Positions 33,501 through 41,642 of a stretch of DNA of 64,000 nucleotides are shown piece by piece. The number at the start of each line of letters is the position of its first letter. The first letter of the stretch is position 1. Below the pieces are notes generated by a model that was given only the letters and a program-made list of their open reading frames with translations, was not told the origin of the DNA and ran no database searches. A program made the position numbers and the translations under genes. The stretch is from contig NZ_CP056032.1 of the NCBI RefSeq assembly GCF_013375035.1, forward strand, positions 4,958,001 through 5,022,000, given 5' to 3'. The stretch comes from Spirosoma sp. KUDC1026 (GTDB lineage Bacteria; Bacteroidota; Bacteroidia; Cytophagales; Spirosomataceae).

Positions 33501-33906
33501 CTAAGCCCCAGTGGGCTCAGGTAGATAAAGCAGCCCAAAGCGTAGTTCATGCGGGACTGATTGTTCTCCCCTCTTTACTACTTTATACTGGACAAAATTT
33601 AAGAAACGTTTGGCCTCCAAAAGCACCCAATCAACTACTTATAAAGTAGTCTTCTATATCGCTTCCGCTTAAAACGATGAATCTTTCATATATATGCTCC
33701 TTTAAGGGAGTGTTAGAAAGAAGGACGTAATATACCCGCAACCCACTGCCAGGCCACTTCCAATCGTTTCATGGTAAGCAGGCCGTGGAAGGTTTGCCCC
33801 GTTAATAATTAGTCTTGTTGAGGAATAAATGCTCCCAACCGGGACGAGGGAGTATCTATAGTTCGGGCTTTTCACAAGGCATCAAACTAATGCCAGCTTC
33901 GGCTCA
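33501..33906. other. Intergenic stretch with an isolated IS-like end and a palindrome
   Basis: About 450 bases without a gene. At 33588-33604 ACTGGACAAAATTTAAG closely resembles the inner terminal repeat of the IS3-type element at 20.7 kb. A 17-base near-palindrome (ACTACTTATAAAGTAGT, 33634-33650) follows, with a partial copy of its left half near 33578. No gene is seen. Confidence 0.4.
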
Positions 33907-33910
33907 TTTT

Positions 33911-33928
33911 TTACCATATGATAAATGG
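33911..33928. promoter_or_regulatory. Candidate Crp/Fnr-type operator, copy 1
   Basis: ACCATATGATAAATGG, preceded by TTTTT, lies 29 bases before the regulator start codon. The same motif with one change (ACCAAATGATAAATGG) lies before the downstream SDR gene. The motif is a partial palindrome with ACCA/TGG(T/A) ends. Confidence 0.5.
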
Positions 33929-33955
33929 ATACCCTGTCAGGTGTACTACCTTTAA

Positions 33956-34528
33956 ATGATGGAAGCACTTATTAATCATATCCTGCAAGTTGGTAACCTG
34001 AACAAACAGCAGATCGAGTTTTTGTTGAGCAAGGTTGAACTGCTCGAATTAAAAAAAGACGATTACCTGTCAGAAGCCGGGAAGGTGCCCCGGTATGTGG
34101 CGTTCGTCTTGGAAGGCGTATTCCGCTTTTGCTACTATAACAACAGGGGCCAAGAAATCACCAATTATTTTGTGGACGAAGGCAACTTTGTCGTTGATAA
34201 TCAAAAGTTTGAATCGGAGCTTGTGGCCTCCGAATATGTGCAGGCCGTGACCGACTGCAAGGTGCTGGTTTTCAACAAAAAGAATTGGGACCAGATATCC
34301 AACACCATTGTGGGCTGGGACATGATGAAGGCCAACATGGTAAAAAAGTGCCTTACGCTGGCCATGGAACGTCGCAGTCCGCTGGTTTCAGAAGATGCCA
34401 CCACGCGTTATCTTTCCTTTATCGAGACGTTCCCCGGCCTGATCAACCGCATCCCACTTTCGTACGTAGCCTCCTACCTGGGCATCACTCAACAATCACT
34501 GAGCCGTATCCGCCGTACTATTCGTTGA
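33956..34528 (+). CDS. Crp/Fnr family transcriptional regulator
   Basis: This 190-residue protein has an N-terminal cyclic-nucleotide-binding-like beta roll (DDYLSEAGKVPRYVAFVLEG, then NYFVDEGNFVVDNQKF) and a short C-terminal HTH (LSYVASYLGITQQSLSRIRR). There are no Fe-S cysteines of the FNR type, and the nucleotide-contact residues of CRP are not conserved, so the signal is unknown, as for most Bacteroidota members of this group. Two ATG codons are adjacent at the start (33956 and 33959). The SDR gene 77 bases downstream carries the same upstream motif and is the likely target. Confidence 0.88.
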   Translation: MMEALINHILQVGNLNKQQIEFLLSKVELLELKKDDYLSEAGKVPRYVAFVLEGVFRFCYYNNRGQEITNYFVDEGNFVVDNQKFESELVASEYVQAVTDCKVLVFNKKNWDQISNTIVGWDMMKANMVKKCLTLAMERRSPLVSEDATTRYLSFIETFPGLINRIPLSYVASYLGITQQSLSRIRRTIR

Positions 34529-34537
34529 CGGCGCTTT

Positions 34538-34555
34538 TTACCAAATGATAAATGG
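34538..34555. promoter_or_regulatory. Candidate Crp/Fnr-type operator, copy 2
   Basis: ACCAAATGATAAATGG, also preceded by a T run, lies 51 bases before the SDR start codon. It matches the motif upstream of the regulator gene except for one base, in the same orientation. Confidence 0.5.
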
Positions 34556-34605
34556 TTTCTTATTGCCGTTTTCAACCTTTGCTTATTCATTTATAAGCAA
34601 TAAAG

Positions 34606-35466
34606 ATGAGCAAAAAGATCGTTTTGATAACCGGAACAAACAGTGGTTTTGGCTGGCTTACCGCCCACAGCGTGGCCGCCCTAGGGCATCAGGTATATGC
34701 CACGATGCGCGATACCGGGGGCCGTAATGCCGATAAAGCAAAAGCGCTTGCGGCCGTAGCGAACGTGACTGTTTTGGACGTTACCCTGACCGATGAGGAG
34801 AGCGTGAAGCAGGCCGTTGACACCATTTTGGCCAAAGAAGGCGCTATTGATGTGCTGGTGAACAACGCCGGTTACAGCATGACCGGCGTGGCCGAGAGCT
34901 TTACCACCGCCGATGTGCACACCACGTTTGATATTAACGTGTATGCCCCCTGGCGACTGATCAAGCAGGTGCTCCCCGTCATGCGCAAACAGGCCGACGG
35001 ACTAATCATTAACGTGACCAGTGGCTTTGGGCGGGTATCGTTCCCGTTTGCTACCATTTATGCGGCCTCTAAATTTGCGCTGGAAGGCATAAGCGAGGGC
35101 CTGCATTACGAGGTAAAGCGTTTAGGCATTGACGTGGCCCTTGTGGAGCCGGGTGCTTTCCCGACCGAAATGCAGCAAAAGAATAACCCTGCCTCTGATC
35201 AGGGCGTAGTGGAGGGGTACGGCGCCATTGCCGATCTACCCAACAAAATGCTGGCTGCATTGGGCGGAGAGATGCAGACTAAAAACCCAAACCCGCAGGA
35301 TGTTGCCGATGCCATCGTAAAACTGATTGGCACGCCGAAAGGCACCCGGCCCTTACGCACCGTGGTCGATCCCATCACCGGCCAATACATTGAAGCCGCC
35401 AACCAGGCTGTAGCCGAACAATTTGCCAAGGGCTTGACGGTGTTCGGAATGGGTGAGTTGGTGTAA
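34606..35466 (+). CDS. Short-chain dehydrogenase/reductase
   Basis: This 286-residue SDR begins KKIVLITGTNSGFGWLTAHS, with the classical TGxxxGxG cofactor motif. NNAGYSMTG supplies the NAG motif, and the catalytic Ser/Tyr/Lys set is seen in INVTSGFGRVSFPFATIYAASK, of which YAASK is the active site. The C-terminal part (EPGAFPTEMQQKNNP) is typical of the group of oxidoreductases found beside Crp or AraC regulators. Cofactor preference is probably NADP(H), but the substrate is not known. It stands directly behind the Crp/Fnr gene and shares its upstream motif. Confidence 0.92.
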   Translation: MSKKIVLITGTNSGFGWLTAHSVAALGHQVYATMRDTGGRNADKAKALAAVANVTVLDVTLTDEESVKQAVDTILAKEGAIDVLVNNAGYSMTGVAESFTTADVHTTFDINVYAPWRLIKQVLPVMRKQADGLIINVTSGFGRVSFPFATIYAASKFALEGISEGLHYEVKRLGIDVALVEPGAFPTEMQQKNNPASDQGVVEGYGAIADLPNKMLAALGGEMQTKNPNPQDVADAIVKLIGTPKGTRPLRTVVDPITGQYIEAANQAVAEQFAKGLTVFGMGELV

Positions 35467-35692
35467 GTAGAATAGATTTTATGGGAACGGCAGTGGCGTA
35501 AGCTACTGCCGTTTTTTGTTTGTAGCTGTTAGCGTATTGTCGCTAAGGTTATTGTCACAGCATTTTCCAAAAGCTGGTAAAACTGCCCTCTAATTAGCTT
35601 TAATTCAATAAAAATTAACTTTTTATTACCTTTATTTAATATTGGTTTACATAACGCGTATTGTACAAATAAAGACTATGTTTATTTTGTAC

Positions 35693-35700
35693 TATATTTG
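35693..35700 (+). promoter_or_regulatory. Candidate -7 box of the response regulator gene
   Basis: TATATTTG matches TAnnTTTG and lies 39 bases before the ATG at 35740. It includes a TTG codon in frame with the gene, which argues that this TTG is promoter and not start. No good -33 element was found. Confidence 0.4.
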
Positions 35701-35739
35701 TCAAGAAAGTCTTCTCTAAACTTGGCTTCAACACAACAA

Positions 35740-36138
35740 ATGCAAGAGCGTAGCAAGCGAGTTATTCTTTTGGTAGACGATGACGAAGATGATCGATTTA
35801 TCGTAAGTCAGGCATTTAAGCTCCACGCTGCTGACAATGAACTAATAGTAGTGGAAAGTGGTCATCAGTTACTTCGGCTATTAGAGGAGGGGATTCTGCC
35901 AACACTTATTTTGCTCGATTTAAACATGCCCATTTTGAGTGGGCTGGAAACGCTCGCGTTGGTCCGCCAGCAACACAGCGCAGCTAACGTACCTGTCATT
36001 ATTCTGACGACATCGGATCTGGCCGAGGATAAAGCAAAGGCAGCGTCACTGCAGGCCAACGATTTTATCACTAAACCGGCGACCGCCAGCGCCTACAAAC
36101 TGATTATATACCATTTGCATCAGCGCTGGTTAAACTAG
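35740..36138 (+). CDS. Single-domain response regulator (Rcp1-like)
   Basis: The ATG at 35740 is chosen over a TTG at 35698 because the latter lies in a probable -7 box. The 132-residue protein is only a receiver domain: ILLVDDDEDDRFIV holds the acidic pocket with the extra acidic residues of the Rcp1 group, LILLDLNMPILSG holds the phosphoacceptor Asp, and the switch residues are Thr in VIILTTSDLAED and Lys in DFITKPAT. There is no output domain, so it likely relays phosphate to a partner. No kinase is adjacent. Confidence 0.88.
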   Translation: MQERSKRVILLVDDDEDDRFIVSQAFKLHAADNELIVVESGHQLLRLLEEGILPTLILLDLNMPILSGLETLALVRQQHSAANVPVIILTTSDLAEDKAKAASLQANDFITKPATASAYKLIIYHLHQRWLN

Positions 36139-36696
36139 GGAATAATTGTAGTGTAACCGGCATCTGCCGGGTTGCTTTGTTTGCTGATTTTATTTTTTCA
36201 TCACCTCACTCTGGATCGACTCGCCCACAACCGGTACTCATCGGCTTGATCATACAGGCAAAGTTACGTTGTCATGTTCCGACCTAGCAGAACCGTGACG
36301 GTATTGGTGCCCAGATGAAGCGAGCAGGTAAGACAATCAAGAGTTCACGATTCTGGTAGTTGAACTGAATACAGCAGAAAATTTTCCGATGGCTGATAAC
36401 TAACACAGTGGCTATAACTAGCCTTTCTCGCGGCTCTGATATCTAGTAATCAACAAGTATTGCCCAATGACTTTTGCCCAAATCAACGTTCCAATAAATC
36501 CCTCCGCGGCCCCCTGATAGTCCTGCCGCATTAATTCTCTTTCGTGGTAACCCTTTACCGACAAGATTTCCTTAAACATTTAGCTTACACATCTTCTCAT
36601 TGAAGTCTGAAGCACCTCGTTTCGGCTATGTGCTCTGTTTATTTCCGCTCGGACAAGCCGCGTCCAGGTCCAGTCATTACTTTTTAACCAACTAGC
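36139..36696. other. Long intergenic region upstream of the SusC/SusD operon
   Basis: About 560 bases with no recognised gene or hairpin. It must contain the promoter of the SusC gene, but no exact TAnnTTTG box was found close to the start. No sigma/anti-sigma or hybrid two-component gene, which often control such operons, is adjacent. Confidence 0.35.
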
Positions 36697-39600
36697 ATGA
36701 GTAAACAATTACTACTGAGTATATGCGTACTGTCATTATATTCTGCAACAGTGTGGGCGCAGAATCGACAAATTCGGGGTACCGTCAATAGTGATGGAAA
36801 CCCGGATGGTTTTCCCGGAGCCAACGTTACGATCAAAGGCACTTCAGTCGGGACCATCACCAACGCTACCGGAAACTACATACTAACCCTGCCCCCTGCC
36901 GCAGATACGCTGGTTTTCTCGGCAATCGGCATGGAAACCGTCGAAGAGCCCATCAATGGGCGTACAACAATCAACGTCCTGCTACGAAACGAATCCCGGT
37001 TACTCAACGAAGTTATTATCACGGCCATCGGAACCCGCACCGAACGAGACAAGTTTGCCTCGTCTATTTCGACCGTTAACGGAACGGCTATTGCCCGAAC
37101 GGGCGAAACCGGACTCTTGACGGGCCTAAGTGGCAAGGCATCGGGCGTGCTGATTACGCGCAACGGGGGTGACCCCGGCGCGGGAGCGTACATACAGATC
37201 CGTGGGCAAAATACAATCAATGGCAACGCTCAGCCGCTGTTCATCGTGGATGGGATTCCGGTGAGTAACGCTACGGATAACCTGGGCACGGCCGCCGGGA
37301 ACGGGATTGTGCAGCAGTCGCGTATCAACGATATCAACCCCGAAGACATTGAAACGATGGAAGTGTTGAAAGGCGCTTCGGCAGCGGCTTTGTGGGGAAC
37401 GCGGGCGGCTAACGGGGTGGTCATCATTACGACGAAAAAAGGCAACGATTCGAAGGGTAAAATCAACATTACGTTCAAGTCGACGGTGTCCGTCGATCGG
37501 GTGAACAAGATGCCCCCGTTGCAGAACACCTACGGACAGGGGTCGGGCGGCCTGTACGTGCAGGGACAGCGAAACAGCTTTGGCGATCTCATCGCCGACC
37601 GGACGGGTGGCCCCGATACGTACATCACGGACCCGAAAGCAACTGGCTATCAGGGGTTCATTACGTTTCCCGATGGTACGCAACGCTACGCCATCGCGTC
37701 GGGAACGGCGGCCAATCCGCATGGGGGTAAAAATGCGCGGGATACCTACGATCACACCACGGATGCCTTTCAGACGGGTCATTTCACCGACAACAGCCTC
37801 AACCTCAGCGGGGGCAACAGCCGGACCAGCTTCATGGTCAGTTACGCCAACCTGATCCAGAAAGGTGTTATCAAATCATACAGCGATTACCAGCGTAACA
37901 CCGCCCGCGTGAACGTATCAAGTCAATTTACGGATTGGTTTCGGGCGTCAGCAAATGTGGGATACGCCAAAGTTTACTCGTCGCGGGTGCAGGAAGGCGA
38001 TAACGTCGATGGCATCATGCTGGGCGCGCTACGGACCCCGCCCGATTTCGACAACAGCTACTACACCGGTACGTATACAAATCCGTCCGGTCAGGTCTTC
38101 AACAATGCGCACGTATCGTACCGGAACCCACTAGGTAAAGATTTGAGTACCATCTACGCCAACCCTATCTGGACGATCAATAACAACCGCAATACCAGCG
38201 ACGTCGACCGTCTGACCGGAAACATCGAACTGGACATCACGCCCGTGTCGTGGCTGACGGTAACGGGTCGTACAGGGATCGACAATTTTACGGACAACCG
38301 GCTGGAACGATTTGCCCGCAATTCGGCTCTGCAGTTGAACGGATATCTATCAAAAAACTGGATCACCGAGAAGCAGTTCAACACCGACGTATTTGCCAAT
38401 GCCAGCAGAACGTTCAGCAATAATTTCAGCGGGTCGCTGCTGCTCGGGGTTAACTACAACAGCCGCCGACGGGCTACCCTGTGGAGTGCGATTACCAATC
38501 TGATCGTACCGACAGCTCCCGACATTCTGACCAACGCGCTCAACTCGAACCTGACAGCGGGGAATACAAATTCGCTCATTCGCACCTATGCCTACTACGC
38601 ACAGGCTGAGCTTCAGGCGTATAACCAACTGTTTCTGACCCTGACGGGGCGGAACGAAAGTGCCTCAACGTTCGGGGCTAAAACCAACGCCAGCTTCTTC
38701 TTCCCCTCGGCCGCATTAGCCTGGCAATTCACGCAACTGAAAGGGCTGGAAAGCAGTTCGTGGCTCAGCTTCGGAAAACTGCGGTTGACCTGGGGGCAGG
38801 TTGGTATTCAGCCGCAGCCGTACCTGAATTTCACGACCTTCGGTCCGGCTAATTACGCGGATATGTTTACGAGGGGCCTGACGGGGACTAGTGCGCTTTA
38901 TGGCGGTGGCTACGTCCGCAGCACTACGGCGGGCAATGACTTTCTGCGACCCGAACGGAAAACCGAAGCTGAAATCGGGGTCGATCTGCGGTTTCTCCGG
39001 AACCGGATCAGCCTGTCGGCGACCGCCTATAGCAACAACACCCGCGATGTTATCCTGTCGCTGAATGTACCCAACGAAACTGGTTTCTCGATCCGCAACA
39101 GCAATGCCGCCGAACTGTCGAACAAAGGGCTGGAACTGGAAGTAAGTGCTGACCTGTTGCGCCGGGGCGACTTTAGCTGGAATGTATCGGCCAATTACTC
39201 CATGAACCGCAACAAGGTCGTGTCGTTGGCGGGTGCATCGGTGTATATTCTGCCCGACAGCTACATGCAGAACGCATCGCTGATTCCGGGCCAGCCATTC
39301 GGCATTTTTTACTCGACGGATTTCCGCAAAAATGAATCCGGCAGCTACATTCTCGATGCGAATGGGTTTCCGCAGGCGGGTATCAGCAACGAAATCATTG
39401 GCGATCCAAACCCAAAATGGCGGGGTGGCCTGGGTAGTACATTTGGCTACAAAGGGCTGTCGCTGTACGTCCTGTTCGACCGGGTTGCGGGCAACGACTT
39501 CTTCAACGGTACGCGGGGATCACTTTACAATTTCGGCGTTCATGCCGATCAGGGGTATACCGTCGTAGCACCGGCGGGCGGTTTGAAAGATGCTAATGGT

Positions 39601-39984
39601 ATTGTCATTCCGGCGGGAACGGCCTTTCAGGGGCAAATCCGGGATTTTGGAGCGGGTCCGGTAGCGATCAACCAGGCCTGGTGGCAGGGCCGGGGATCGG
39701 CATCAAACTCGGCATCGTACAAGCAGTTTGTCGAAGATGCGAGCGTATCGCGGCTACGTGAAATCACGCTTACATATAGCCTGCGCAGCCCCGGTTTCCG
39801 TCGGGTCACCCATCTCTCCAACGTCGATTTCAGCCTGACTGGCCGCAACCTGATCCTCTGGACTAAGTACACGGGCACCGATCCCGAGGTGAACATTACG
39901 GGCGCGGGGCTATCGCGCGGGCAGGACTGGTTTACCAATCCCAATACGAAATCGCTCCTCTTTTCGGTACGCATCAACTACTAA
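36697..39984 (+). CDS. SusC/RagA family TonB-linked outer membrane protein
   Basis: This 1095-residue protein begins with a signal peptide (residues 1-21, ending ATVWAQ), then a carboxypeptidase-regulatory-like domain (IRGTVNSDGNPDGFPGANVT), a plug domain (KASGVLITRNGGDPGAGAY; IVDGIPVSN; EVLKGASAAALWGTRAANG) and a 22-stranded beta barrel ending in SLLFSVRINY, with the terminal aromatic residue needed for barrel assembly. It imports an oligosaccharide, peptide or other large nutrient with energy from TonB. The SusD partner starts 22 bases downstream. No glycoside hydrolase is nearby, so this is not a complete polysaccharide utilisation locus and the substrate is open. Confidence 0.95.
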   Translation: MSKQLLLSICVLSLYSATVWAQNRQIRGTVNSDGNPDGFPGANVTIKGTSVGTITNATGNYILTLPPAADTLVFSAIGMETVEEPINGRTTINVLLRNESRLLNEVIITAIGTRTERDKFASSISTVNGTAIARTGETGLLTGLSGKASGVLITRNGGDPGAGAYIQIRGQNTINGNAQPLFIVDGIPVSNATDNLGTAAGNGIVQQSRINDINPEDIETMEVLKGASAAALWGTRAANGVVIITTKKGNDSKGKINITFKSTVSVDRVNKMPPLQNTYGQGSGGLYVQGQRNSFGDLIADRTGGPDTYITDPKATGYQGFITFPDGTQRYAIASGTAANPHGGKNARDTYDHTTDAFQTGHFTDNSLNLSGGNSRTSFMVSYANLIQKGVIKSYSDYQRNTARVNVSSQFTDWFRASANVGYAKVYSSRVQEGDNVDGIMLGALRTPPDFDNSYYTGTYTNPSGQVFNNAHVSYRNPLGKDLSTIYANPIWTINNNRNTSDVDRLTGNIELDITPVSWLTVTGRTGIDNFTDNRLERFARNSALQLNGYLSKNWITEKQFNTDVFANASRTFSNNFSGSLLLGVNYNSRRRATLWSAITNLIVPTAPDILTNALNSNLTAGNTNSLIRTYAYYAQAELQAYNQLFLTLTGRNESASTFGAKTNASFFFPSAALAWQFTQLKGLESSSWLSFGKLRLTWGQVGIQPQPYLNFTTFGPANYADMFTRGLTGTSALYGGGYVRSTTAGNDFLRPERKTEAEIGVDLRFLRNRISLSATAYSNNTRDVILSLNVPNETGFSIRNSNAAELSNKGLELEVSADLLRRGDFSWNVSANYSMNRNKVVSLAGASVYILPDSYMQNASLIPGQPFGIFYSTDFRKNESGSYILDANGFPQAGISNEIIGDPNPKWRGGLGSTFGYKGLSLYVLFDRVAGNDFFNGTRGSLYNFGVHADQGYTVVAPAGGLKDANGIVIPAGTAFQGQIRDFGAGPVAINQAWWQGRGSASNSASYKQFVEDASVSRLREITLTYSLRSPGFRRVTHLSNVDFSLTGRNLILWTKYTGTDPEVNITGAGLSRGQDWFTNPNTKSLLFSVRINY

Positions 39985-40006
39985 TTACCTCTTCCAACCA
40001 CGAATC

Positions 40007-41434
40007 ATGAAAAAATGGTTTTCCTATAAAATAATCATTGCGTTTCTAGCGGTTAACGGACTAAGCAGTTGCCAGCGCCTGTTCGTAGAACCGACTATTC
40101 AGAGCAACCCCAACGCGGTGACGGACGTGGACGTAGCTACGTTGCTGGCGGGTACGCTGCTGGGGGTATCGTTTCTGCACGAGGACACCGACGTTCGTAT
40201 TGCCTCGATGTGGGCGGGAGAGTTAAACGGTTTGTCGCGGGCGCACCAAGGTTTTGCCCAGTATATCGTTTCATCGCAGAGTTTTACCTGGAGCCCGTTG
40301 TACCCGGTGGCCAGTCAGGCCCGGCTGATTCAGACGAAAGCGGATGCCGTGGGCGACAAGTGGACGAAGGGTGTCGGGCAGGTGCTGGAAGCGCTGGCAA
40401 TTGCCAAAGCGACCGCTCTCTACGGCGACGTTCCCTACAGCCAGGCCTTCAATGATGTAACATTCCCCACCCCCGTGTTCGACAAACAGGTCGACGTTTA
40501 CGCGGCTCTCCAGACCACCCTGGACAACGCCATCACGAACCTATCGGCCCCGACGGGACTGGCTTTTTCGGCGCAGGATTTTATCTACAAAGGCGACGTA
40601 ACGAAGTGGAGAGCTGCGGCCAACACATTAAAAGCCAGGCTGTATCTGCATACCGGCGACTACGCCAACGCCATTGCCAGCGCCAGTCGGGGGATCAGTA
40701 GTACGGCGGGCGACGCCCTGATTCCGCACGGCACGAGCCTGGGTATCGACCTGAACCAGAATTATGATTTTTTCCGGGTCAACCGGGCGGGTGATACGGG
40801 TTTCGACGGAGCGTACTTACCGAAGTTACTGCAATCACGCATCCAGTCGGCCAACACAAAAACTGACGAAACGGCGCTTTATAATCACTACATCAAGGTG
40901 GGCATTACGGCCACCGGCAGCCTGGACCCGAACACCGTCGACGGCGCGTTCACGGCCAACGCGCCCCACCCCATCCTGACGTATTACGAAAACCAGCTGA
41001 TCATCGCTGAATCGCAGGCGCGTCTGGGGGCTATGAACGATGCCCTTGCCGCGCTCAACGCGGTTCGGGCGGGACTGGCAACGGGCTACGTCAACGGCAA
41101 AACTCTGCCGGCAACGGGGCGGAAATACGATGCGTACACGCTGGACAATTTCGGCGCGACTGGACTGGCGAATCCAACCCGACTAGCGACGGTTCAGACG
41201 GCTCTGCTGTACGAGATCATCAGCCAGCGCTACATCCTGCTGCTGATGCAGTATGAAGCATTCAATGATTACCGTCGGCTAGCCAGAGCGACGCCGGTCG
41301 TACAGCTCCCCATTCCTTTGTATACGGGTACGCAGAAGCCGCAGCGGTTTATCTACCCGCAGGGTGAAATCAACACCAATCCAAACGTACCCAGCCCCCT
41401 CCCCGATCAATTCACGAAAGTGTCGGTGTTTTAG
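40007..41434 (+). CDS. SusD/RagB family nutrient-binding outer membrane lipoprotein
   Basis: The 475-residue lipoprotein has a signal ending FLAVNGLSSC and the SusD-like helical repeat fold: LLAGTLLGVSFLHEDTDVRI, AIAKATALYGDVPYSQAF, and AAANTLKARLYLHTGDYANA, the last a tetratricopeptide-like helix pair. The C-terminal part (YEIISQRYILLLMQYEAFNDYRR) closes the protein as in the SusD-like_2 subgroup. It forms the lid over the SusC barrel and captures the ligand. It is the second and last gene of the pair; a very long hairpin follows the stop. Confidence 0.93.
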   Translation: MKKWFSYKIIIAFLAVNGLSSCQRLFVEPTIQSNPNAVTDVDVATLLAGTLLGVSFLHEDTDVRIASMWAGELNGLSRAHQGFAQYIVSSQSFTWSPLYPVASQARLIQTKADAVGDKWTKGVGQVLEALAIAKATALYGDVPYSQAFNDVTFPTPVFDKQVDVYAALQTTLDNAITNLSAPTGLAFSAQDFIYKGDVTKWRAAANTLKARLYLHTGDYANAIASASRGISSTAGDALIPHGTSLGIDLNQNYDFFRVNRAGDTGFDGAYLPKLLQSRIQSANTKTDETALYNHYIKVGITATGSLDPNTVDGAFTANAPHPILTYYENQLIIAESQARLGAMNDALAALNAVRAGLATGYVNGKTLPATGRKYDAYTLDNFGATGLANPTRLATVQTALLYEIISQRYILLLMQYEAFNDYRRLARATPVVQLPIPLYTGTQKPQRFIYPQGEINTNPNVPSPLPDQFTKVSVF

Positions 41435-41465
41435 GGAGGGGGATTGGTGATCCTCGTCAATGCAC

Positions 41466-41590
41466 TTTTTGTCATCCCGACGCAGCCGGGCGGCCGGTGC
41501 CGAGGGATCTTCGGCAATAGGAAACCTTTCCGGCAATCACCGAAGATCCCTCGGCACCGGCCGCCCGGCTGCGTCGGGATGACAGAAAAA
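41466..41590. repeat. Long perfect hairpin (44-bp arms) downstream of SusD
   Basis: The arms at 41466-41514 and 41540-41590 pair perfectly over 44 bases, from GTCATCCCGACGCAGCCG to GGGATCTTCGG, and further over flanking T5/A5 after a 2-base offset. The loop is 25 bases and holds two more CGGCAAT words. A third partial copy of the outer part (CGGGATGACAAAAA) follows at 41591. It looks like a two-unit dispersed repeat (REP/MITE-like) that can also act as a terminator in both directions. Confidence 0.8.
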
Positions 41591-41642
41591 CGGGATGACA
41601 AAAAAACCTCACTAACAAAATGCTACCGCTAACCCGCTTCCG

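Noticed and set aside
36139..36696. Possible hidden gene in the long gap upstream of SusC
   Set aside because: All frames are broken by many stops and no family pattern could be read even when frames were changed.
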